Source: Atopsyche davidsoni
Lineage: Eukaryota; Arthropoda; Insecta; Trichoptera; Hydrobiosidae
Direction: 5' to 3'
Assembly (NCBI GenBank): GCA_022113835.1
Contig: JAILWY010000021.1
Span: 6,944,001 to 7,008,000, forward strand
Length of the DNA stretch: 64,000 nt
Shown: piece by piece, positions 50,601-61,900 of the stretch
Layout of the letters: the number at the start of each line of letters is the position of its first letter
How positions within the stretch are numbered: the stretch's first letter is position 1
Notes under the pieces: generated by a model
Told to the model about the DNA's origin: nothing
Databases searched by the model: none
The model's input: only the letters and a program-made list of their open reading frames with translations
Position numbers and translations under genes: made by a program

Positions 50601-53600
50601 CTTATAATGACAACTTGTGAGAGTTTTTTTTAACCTTTGTACAAATTTAACCGATTCAAAATTATTTTGATTATAAAATCAATGGTGAAGTAAAATATGA
50701 TTACAAAACCCTCTTTACTATTCGGATTATTATTCGGTTTAAAAGATAAATTGCAGCATAGATTTTAACGGACTGACATAATTTTTTTTATACGATATAT
50801 TTAACAGGCCTTAATATAGATGGTCACATAAATGTAAGACATAACCAAAAATCGTTACTAATCGTTAATAACCGCTTAAAATCATAGGTGGTAAGTATTA
50901 AAATATTTTCTACTCCATGATATATACTTTTTGTACTAAGCAAAAAATCTGGCATGGCCACTATAAAAGTTAACATCTTAACATTCCTCAGTATCCGTAT
51001 TAAAATGTGTTTGGACTTCTTCAAACACGGATGTATTTTAAATTAAAATATCTATCTGCATTGCGTGCCATCATTACATTCTATATTCCAGTGTTTTTTA
51101 CAGGTAGTATTTCGTACAGGTGTTTTTGAGAAACGGAAAAGGTACCTGCCAGTACATGGCCATCTAATAATTTTACTGTATAATTCAGTGTTCACAAAAA
51201 AACACATTTTCACATATTTTAAATTAACGATCGATGTAAATCCATCGGAACTGGATTGAAACAATCTACAAAAAGAGTTAGTGCTTGATCGATTATTTAC
51301 GCAAATTGTTTTCTTGCTTAAAAATGTTGAAATGAATACTTAAACTCTATTCTTAAAGATCAAGTTTGTTTTCTTATATGGGGTCATTGTTTGCTTCTTA
51401 GGATAAAATTTCTCTTTAGTGCATTTTTCGAAAATAAAGAAAGTGCTCAGATGGCTGTTTATATGGTAATAAAATAAATATCAAACGCATGTCTATTTTA
51501 CATATAACTAATGCATTTAAAGTGTAGATATGAAAAAAAAAAAAATTCTGAGATAGAATAATTCATTAGTTTCTTTTTAATTTTATATCAAAAGTAAATA
51601 ATTAATATGCTAAATGACTGGAGAAACAATAAAAGATTTAAAATTAAAAAGGAATGATATTTATTTTATTAAAGACATTAGCGAATATATATATATATAT
51701 TTTTTTCTATTATTTATAAAAAAGAAAACTTAAAATTATTATTGAACAGATGTAAATTTTATAAAAAATACCAGAGGTCTTTAAATAACGTTACTTTGAA
51801 TTTTCATTATTAGATAAATAAGATATCCATGAAATATTAGCTGACCATTGAAGCTTTGCCATTAAAAGCCTATCAACGAAGAACTATGAAGGATGTTTGA
51901 GAATTGAAGCCGCATATCCGATATTGTTTTTGTTAGTATTTATTATTATTACACCACATCCCAAGTGCCCAGACACTTTGTCTCCCGCGGGGTCATCAGT
52001 CGAGCAGATCGATTTTTAATAAGTTTAAAATAATTGACACAAAATACTTTAATTGTACGTGCTTTAAAATATTACATTACGATGCGTCCGGGAAACCTTT
52101 TTTGTTAAAAATTTTATTCAAAAGGTCAGATCCATCTAAAATACGAAATTTTTATTTTTTTTTTGTTTTTGGGATGAAAAATTTTTCATGAAACATCAAA
52201 AATGAAATTCTTTAATAAGATTTAAAATGTACTTCTCAAAAGCAAACAGCGCTTTTATCATATTACTGCATTAAAATGGGAACTTATTGTTTTTAATTTA
52301 TTGAAATCAATAGAGTTAATATATTTAAGGCTATTGTTGTAAATTACGATCATATGAGTTATTTTCTGTATCCGAGAACGCATTTTCTTTGTTCATGACC
52401 AAAATCATTTATCAGTTTTCTTAGTAATAAAAACGTACACTGAAAATGTTTTCATCGTAGGAGTTAATGAATAAATTTTATAGATTATTTGAAGTTGATA
52501 AATCATCAATTTATCTCGAAGGTGTAAATATACTGCAGATACGTCGGTTAAATATTCGGAGAAAACAGATTCAATTCACTGTCGATTGCACTGCTACAGT
52601 TTTTGATAGAGCTAAAGCGAAGGGTTGTGACCACCAAAGGCTATAAATAAAAATCCCCTGTGTCTCGAGCGAAACCTCCAAATCCAAAACAGCATAAATT
52701 CTAGACAAAATAATCTTTTGCACAACAGCAGTGGTGGATTGTTCGAGGTGTTTATTAAGCACAGCAGTTCATTGTCAAGAGTAGTCAGTCAATAGCCAGC
52801 TGGCAAAATAGCCGAAGCGAGACGACCATTGACCCCGGGCCGAGAAGAAAGTTGGCCATTCAGGCTGTCGTGTCGTTATCGCGTTTATTTATTCAAATAT
52901 GTCCTAACAGACTCAAACGTCAGCCTCTCCGGAAGCGGTGTTCGTGTTTTACGACAGAACCTCTATTTGGTCGCCTTGCATTACTGATATATTGTTTGGG
53001 CAACTAGTCAGTTTAAACAGTATACAATTAATTATTTTTATATGTCGTGTTTTCAGTTGAACCGCCAATCAAAATATTTATGTGTGATATTTTTCAGGAA
53101 GAAGATGTTAACAATTGCTTATCAAATACTATTGAGTATTCAATGTGTATGTTATCTTGCATAAGTAAGTTTCTATTAGTGATTGTGCTTCCAAAATTTA
53201 TTTTGCCGCATTTATAAATTCATACGATATTTTCTTTTTAAATTTTTGCTTCAGTGCGTCTTCATAGGTTAATTTAATTAATTTGTATTTTTGCTGTATG
53301 GGCGGGTGCGGACTAACTCGGGACCTCATTATCTTTTTATGGTAAATTTAACACACATAAGTAAACTCGGGAGTTAGTTCATTTCCACCGTGAATGCAGC
53401 TTTGAAAGTTTTGATATTTATTTAGCATATATATGCATATAATATTTTTTCCGAGCGTGAAATATTCATTAAGAATGTATAAGTACATGCGAGTGTATAA
53501 ATAATCAGAATAATCAATTTGAAAAAGAATAAGACAATTTTTATGACTATATTTATAATAAGCTGATACGGTTCGCATGAAGATTAAATTGATTTTCCGT

Positions 53601-55893
53601 TCACTTTTTAGGCTTCCGAAAATACCGTAATTTTACTTCGTATAATACCAGTGATGGCATGTCATTTTCTTTTGTCATACTCACGTAATTTCATTCATTG
53701 TAAGTAATTCATTACCAGCGTTTTCCAGAATATAAAAGCTATCGTTACAAATCGCCAGTTAGTTATTTTCATTTCGTTCTTTTTGGTGATGCGTGTCAAA
53801 TATGTATTTTTAAAATATGATTAAATTTATATTTTACTATGTATTACTAACAAAAAAATATACACACAATACTGTCAATAAGAATTTTAGAGAAATTGCT
53901 GTAATTATTTTATTTACATAAATATAAATGATAAATTGTGCTGACACATGCAATTCTCATTGGTGTCATCTTCTATTCAACCAACACAGATGCATATCGA
54001 ATTACCCCAGTTCTATACCAAATACAGATTAAATCTAGGTCTAATGATGATATTTCATCAATAACTATCAAGCTATCTAGATCATACGAGTCAATATTTT
54101 ATTATTTCAAGAGTACTTATTATAAGCGCATTTATTTATCTCATTGGTGGAATTTTTGATAAATCAAAACAAAAAAAAAATATTTGTTTATTATATGTAA
54201 ATAAAGTATGTACTTGAAATAATAAAAAAATATGTAATATCGTTGATGTTTATTTTTATAGATAAAGCATTATCACACGTTGAAGGAGCTGTAAGTTTGT
54301 TAAAAGGTTATAGTAATTAACTTTAAAGTAAGGTTAGGTTAAGTAATTCTTTACTTGGAACTATCGGTGCCTGATTATCAAAAACTATTAGAAATCGTCA
54401 AAAGATGAGTAAAGAGAGAATGGTGTGTATAATTAAGCATTTTTTAAAATATAACAAATGGCAATAAATTTGCCAGTGTGCTCATAATTGTTAAATGCGT
54501 AAAAATAGACCGACTACGATTTCCATGGATATTTGCAATGAGTATTGTGAAATATTAGTTTAGTAACATCTTTTCGATAATATGCAATTACACTGCCGAC
54601 ATGTGATTCTATGGCAATCATTTCATGGTTCGAATGAGACCAAGTTTCACCTATTGGTATTTATTAGATATAGTTATTACTATATCCAATAAATACGTGT
54701 ATTCGTGAAATGTATCGTTTCCTAAATGCGAATATAATTTAAGTGGAATTACAAGTGATTGGATTATCTTGATTTTTTTTTATATCTCTATGTGCACATG
54801 CAAAGAGTTTGCATGTGAAGTCACCAAGTCTCACAAGAGAATTGCTCGAATATCATTTATGGAGAAAGTAGAATGAATATTTTAAAGATGCGGTGCCACA
54901 CTATGACGTCAACCAGTAACATGACCTAGAAAAGTGTAACAGATGCATTTTTTTCCAGATTGTACTTAATACATTCTTAATCAACTACTTGTTTGTATAA
55001 GCAATGTGTGTAACGTGGATTCACTGCGAAAAACAACGGATATATATATATTTATAATATAGAACTCAAATGCTGGATATTGTTGATTTATTAAGGAAAA
55101 TATTTTTGATAGTATTGCTCTTTAAAAATATAATTCGATATGTATAAATCAAACTACCATAAAGATGTTGCACAGCAAGATATATAACTAATTGGTATTA
55201 CAAATATAATAAATTACTATATAATTAATAATGTAAACTACTTTTATATATTTGATTAAACACTTTTCTACCCATTGAAAAATCATTGTTCTTCGATGTT
55301 TTTGAAATATTTATTACAATAGACGAAAATATTGCTTTTTATAGATTTTGATAGACAATCAATATTTTTCAAGATATTCATACGTATAAATAAATTTTTG
55401 TAGAGCTAAATTCAATAAATTCCAAAAATTGTAAAATACTTTACGAATTGCATAGAAAATTCGTACTAAATTTGCTGTAGAACATCATTTTTTTCAGAAA
55501 TAAAATGCGTAAGTATTTAATCAGTTTCTCAGTTTGATAATGCCAACGTGAAAAGTTTTAGAAACCGGTCATCAATAAAAATAAAGATATGGAAAAATCA
55601 CTCAAGCAATTTATTATATTTAAAATATTCAGTATTAAGTGTTAAAAATAATAAAATTAAAAACAGCGCTTGAAGAATACTTGACAAAAGTATTGGTCAT
55701 GATTTTTTTTTTGAGATATTAATGGTCTTTTATCTTTTAATATAAATATCTTAAAAACTATTTATGTTACTTTAAAAACATTTTCATTTTTTAAAAATTA
55801 TTTTTACTAAAATACATATTTTTTTCTGTTTACAATATGCTCCACATAACAGCAAAATTTGCTCTTTAGGTTACTACAATTTATTAAAGAATG

Positions 55894-55963
<70 letters not shown>

Positions 55964-58900
55964 TCTATTTTTCTTATATGGAAACAACAATTAAATGAAG
56001 TAATAAGACGATAGCATACAATGAGTAAACGGCAATTTTCATTGACTAAGCGAACAGCCTGAGCGATTTGCGTTTGTGATTCGTTCCAGTTGTTTTCATA
56101 TTTGGTGAGAACATTCAGTTTTAAAGCGGAACGTGTTGAAACATTTTGTGAATCTAGTTTAAAATACTGATTGGCATTGGACCAAGATCCATTTTACTAT
56201 CAGTTTACTCAGCGGTGAGTAAGAATCAGCGATGAATTATGAATGCATTTTATTTTCTAAATACGAAACATTTTTTCCAAAAAATAGGTAGAAAGTGTGT
56301 AAAAGTACGTGAAAAGTAAACTTGGAATATATTCAGCCAGTAATTATTAGCTAGCGTTTGTCTAACAATGTCGAAACTATTCAATTTTATGAATCTTTTT
56401 AGATTCGGTTAAATTATTAAACCCCCTGAAATAACTTTAAAAGAAATTTCAGAAATTTTTATTTTATGTAAAGTACGTATATTTTAAAAATTGTTTAAAA
56501 AACGATACTATAATATTTACTATTTATAGCATGTATTTGAATTTTTGTTTATAATTGATTTTAAACTATTTTTATTTATTAGTGACAACATAGTATTTCT
56601 TAAAGAGAAACTAAATTTTAAAAATAAACTATAATTTCATTCAATATTTCCCTAATTATTATATAAAATAACTTTCACCTAAATTCCAGACAATTGAACC
56701 TAAGACTATTCAAATGTAATTGTACTGAATTTGATAAATTCGCAGTTAATTCTTCTGTTACAAATATTTCACTGAATTAAATTACATTACTTAAGCTTCA
56801 TTGCAATCTGATTCCATTAAACATGCGTAACTTTTTTTATGCAACTTAGCGTAAGTTTTTTGAGGGCTACTGACATTACATTTTTATATAGTAACATGAT
56901 TTATATAAAAAAATTACTCAATTAATGCTTTAATGACAAATTAAATATAAATAAAAGACTGTGCATTCTATCGCAAAGCACTATTAAATAACAATATGTG
57001 AATCTACAGGTTACAATCTCTCACATACACTGTCATATTAAAATCAGATTTGTTATTTTTTATAGATTTGGTTTTAAAATGATAGTATAAAATTATAAGT
57101 AAACTGCGTTATGCCATTAAAAAAATATATTTAATTTTATATATATCAAATGTACTGTTTTGTTTCATAAAAAAGATATCCGGTTATATGTTTGAGCTTG
57201 TTAACCTTATCTTTGTGTATTTTGAGCAACACTGTTATTAATTACTGTTAATTACTTTTTGAACACACTGACTGTTTTAACTAAAAATCATTTTGGTAGG
57301 AATGAGATATTATTAAACTTTATAAACTGGCATAGTATCGGGTAGAGGAGCTTTGAAACACAATAGTTTTTTTGCGGAAATAATAAAAAAAAACCTGTGA
57401 ACTAATGGACGTCTACGTTTGAAGATGGACACAATACTAGTATTATATCTTTGAATGGTATCTTTTATCATCGTGTATTATGTGTGATATTTGCATTTGT
57501 TTGAAAGTCTTCCCTCGACAGACGATAAAAGATAATAAATAATTTGGAAAATATATATTTTTCCCGTATGCGAGAAATGCAGCAAATGCTGTATTGTTAG
57601 CTAGAGATTACATTATTATTGTTCATTGTTAGCAGTTTGTATTATTTATAAATACTGTATCATAAATCATCAGTTATGAATTCTGAGAATTTTCACTGCG
57701 CTTTCATTGCATGTCTCAATGGTGTAATGCTAAAAGCAGGAGACTGCCATTCTGTAGTTCATGGACCTACGACGTCCATACTTATGAACAAATTGTTATG
57801 CTATTATATAAATTTGTGATCTGTGTATGAAAAAGATCATATCCAAAAAGATTACTTGCTGTAACCACATTTATAAAAAAAATTGTTTTATTTTTATGAT
57901 ACGTCGTAGAGAAAATTTGTAAAATTTTTGTCTTGTCAAATTTTACGTTCAATTGTAGTTAAATTAAAAAAAAAACAAAATTTTATGGAAAACGTTTCTA
58001 ATTTGAGAATACACTTTGTTTTCACACTAAATATTCAATTAACACGATTACTATCGGGTAAAGTGGCGTTAAATTACATTGTTTGAGGGTTAGATAACAT
58101 TTTAGAGAAAATCACTGTGTTGTTAACGTTGACACTCAATAGTATGTATATTAATTAAGAATGTATATTTTTTAGCAGAAGAATTAGTTTTTTTCTTTTT
58201 ATATAGTTCAGTTTAGTGATAATGTTAATTGGTGAGCTGAGCCAAATTTTTGTGACAAAATGCAAACAATGAAATATTTTAAATTGCCAACTTGTGGTAC
58301 TGCTAATCAGGCTTTCAAAAACTGACAAAACTTTATTCAAACCGTCGGAATTAACTTAAAGGTTATATGGTATATCATATCCATTACGATGCGCGTAGGT
58401 ATAGCTAGTCGACCCACTTGGTGTGAAATGTCTAGACCCGGATAAAACTGAGTCCTTCGTTGACGGAGAAATAAACAAAACCTGCTTTTACTTTAGCTGC
58501 GAGTCATCGGTTAACTTTCCCCGGCATATTCCGCTATTAAATATGCTAAAAACGACGCTTAATGACAAATATTTGGATGTTTAGTATGCGACCACGGCCT
58601 GTGGGTTGAGTATTAAGCAGATAGATAGCTAGCTACGAAATTTTTAAATTAAAATTTCAAACACATATAATATATTTTTACCGATAACTATTCAATCTTT
58701 TTCAATCATTCTTTAAATTTTAAAATTTGTATTAAATGTAATAAGTGTTATGTACAATCAATACAAAAAGTTATGCAACAAATTTCATATATTCCTTTAA
58801 TTGATTTGTTTTAATCAAATTTTAAAAAAAAAGTCATTTTTGTCAATTATAGAAATTTTGAATCAAATTATATGTTAAACAAACAAAATCGAGGTGTAGA

Positions 58901-61900
58901 GAAAATCAAACTGCTTTTATGCCACTCGTAAGCACTCATAACTCAAAGATTACATAATTTACAAAAAAAAATTTGGCAAACAGTATTAAAAATCAATAAA
59001 ATTAAATAATAGTAGTAAGTAGATTATTTGGATATATTCGCCTTACATATTTTATAGTCTAGACACGAAAATATTTAATGTTATCGTTCAAAAATCAACT
59101 AGCGAAAGGATGTAAGATGTCACATAAAATAATTCAAATCGTGTAGATTATTTAAGCAGACATTCTTTTATGATGATTAAAGTGTATTGTTAATTTTAGA
59201 AATCTGCATTCGGCTCCGTCGGTCCGAAAGGTGTCCGGGAGAAATTTTAACGCCAGGAGACTACGCAAGTAAATAAGGAGAAAAAAAGTTGTGCAACTGA
59301 AATTTTAGAAGTATCGAGTGAGTCAAACTTGGCGCGAAGTAATTTGATAAAAAACGGATTAAAGACTTCGGTCAAATTAAACAATTTTTTTGTGTGTATA
59401 ATAACGTCGTAATTATTAGATTATAAATAGGCGTGAGACAAATATCACCGTTTGAATTATGTTTTTGTAGCGGAGATTTAATACTTTCTAATATATATTT
59501 AAGACCCTTTGCTTTTGTTCCACACAAAGGGCTTACAATTTTCCAATTGCTCGCAAAGTGATTTTGGAATAACTTTTGTTCACTTTAAAATAGTTTTATA
59601 TTTATATAATAGCTGTATTTATAAAAAAAAACACTTTTAATGTTGATCTGACTCTATATTTACTTTTCAGAATAATAAGAAGAATTTGAATGTTGATATT
59701 TAATTTTCAACACTTGGAGTAATATTATGCTTTATATCAAATACAGCATCAGAACACTCAAAATAAGGTAATTTTATGTGATAAAAGTGATCCATTGATA
59801 AAATGCTTTATTTTAAATTCAAAGATAAGTAATTTTTTAAAATAAAAAAAATATAAGCTACAACATCAAAAGTATTTAACCTGATTTTAAAAATATTTCG
59901 ATTGAATATTTCGTTTTGTGCATACAAAATCAAAGAGTAGATTTCATTCTCAATACTTCTTACAAAACAATCTCTCTAATTGAAAACATAAATACAGCAG
60001 TAAAGATAAAAAGCTTACGTATTAAACAGATAATGTACGCAGAAAAACCTTTGGATGAAAAAATCACATGATTTTCAAAACAGATTTGCTATCGATAAAC
60101 ATTTTTTTATTTCTAAGCAAAAGTCATGTTGTGTAATATTTTTATCATCAAGAACATTGATAATTACACTGACATCGAAAAAAATGAAAATACAAATCGA
60201 CCCGCTTGATTCATTGATGATTGATGACTTTTACCTGTAAAATTATTTTTAAAAAAATTCTGTCATTAGAACATGCCTAAATGCGTTTTATGTTATGCTC
60301 TAATTTTTATGTGCTAAATGTATCAAGTTTTTCGGCTCGTAAATGAATAACGGGACAAATAAAAATTATATTAATGAATAAAGATCGCAGTTTTTTTTAT
60401 AAATAATGTCATGAATTAAGTTCAATGTAAATTTAAACCATTGGCGTGTGCTTAATGCTGTCATGTACATGAATAAAATGAGAATCATGAGATCAAAGAG
60501 AACTAAGTAAAAATAAAGAAGCAGTACTCTATATATTATATGATTAAAAACTTTTTCTTTGTGAGCTTTTAAATATATAATTTGGATTTTTTCAAGTATT
60601 TTTAGCATTTTTTATCCAATAATCAAAATGTTTATCAAATATTCCTAAGAATATTTGATTTATTAATTAATTATTTTTTTACTATTTTTAATTTAATTAT
60701 TTTTTATTTGATGGACTACGAAGATAGACAAAGTGACTTTTTGACTTTTTGACTGAGTGACTTCTAAGGTTGTGAGTACAGAATATTTGCATTTTAAAAT
60801 AAAATATAATTTTTATTATAAAAAGTAAGTAGTCTATTTTAATTACTTATTTTAAAATAAAACTTAATAAATCGGTTATGTAAGATAGGGATTCTACTAA
60901 TGCTTTCTTGTCGAAAAGAGTCTTACGATTTGAAGTGAATTTTGCAAGGTGTCTAATGACTACTGATGCTTTAAAATAATTCTGTAAAAACATTGTCTAG
61001 TTTTGATAATTGCAAGTCCGTGGGAGTATCCAGTTCTAATTGCATTTAAGTGGGCTTAATTGCGATGTTCAAGATTCATAAATATTAGCAATAAAAAAGC
61101 ACAATAACATTTCATGTCTACAATATTTTAATTTTTTTAATATAACTGAATATATCGCTTGCTACATATTATAATGAATTTTCAATGTAATTAATGCGGT
61201 GTAATAACACAGAGAGATGCGTGAGCATGAGCTTATTTTTAAAAAATAATGTACAATCCAAATATTTATTTCGTTGCATATTTTTGCATAATATAATAAT
61301 GGCAATCCAACTCAGCGAAACTTATTGCTGAATAAGTGTATCAAATTTCTCTTTATTTTTAAAAATATATACATCTGACTTTAAATATATGCATTAAATT
61401 GCATTTTTTGTGATATCATTATTTATTGTGATATACTATTTTAAATACATCATTTAATTCATAAGAGCGTAGGCAGGTTAACTTGTATTCACCTCTTAAT
61501 TAAAGTATGAATATAAAATTAAAAATATGATTAAACTTAATATAAGGTGTCATTTTTAAAGCTACGCTTTGTTATAAAATAATTTGCATTTACTAGTGGT
61601 TGGCAAATTTTCTAACTGACCACCAAGTCTCTGGTTATAAATCCGGGTAAAATTTAAATAATATCAAGTGTTTTTAAATATGTTAACTGCCCATTCAAAT
61701 ATACGGATGGTACCTTTTTATCACAAATTAGCATATTTTGTATTACGCAATCGACGCAAAATTCGTTGGGTTTCTATAATGACCAGTTATTTTTGCGAAT
61801 CCTGTAGGAAGTACTTATTCAGGTTTTAGATTTTACATATTTTACCCATAATAAAGATTAAAACACACCCTACATGAATATCCTTGAGGTGATAACTATT

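Noticed and set aside
50772..50792. Minus-strand TATAAAA followed by TCAGTCC
   Set aside because: The spacing is only 18 bases, too short for a TATA/initiator promoter.
57712..57775. Possible tRNA-like segment (AATGGTGTAATGC ... GTAGTTCATGGACCTAC)
   Set aside because: No consistent cloverleaf or B-box consensus could be drawn.
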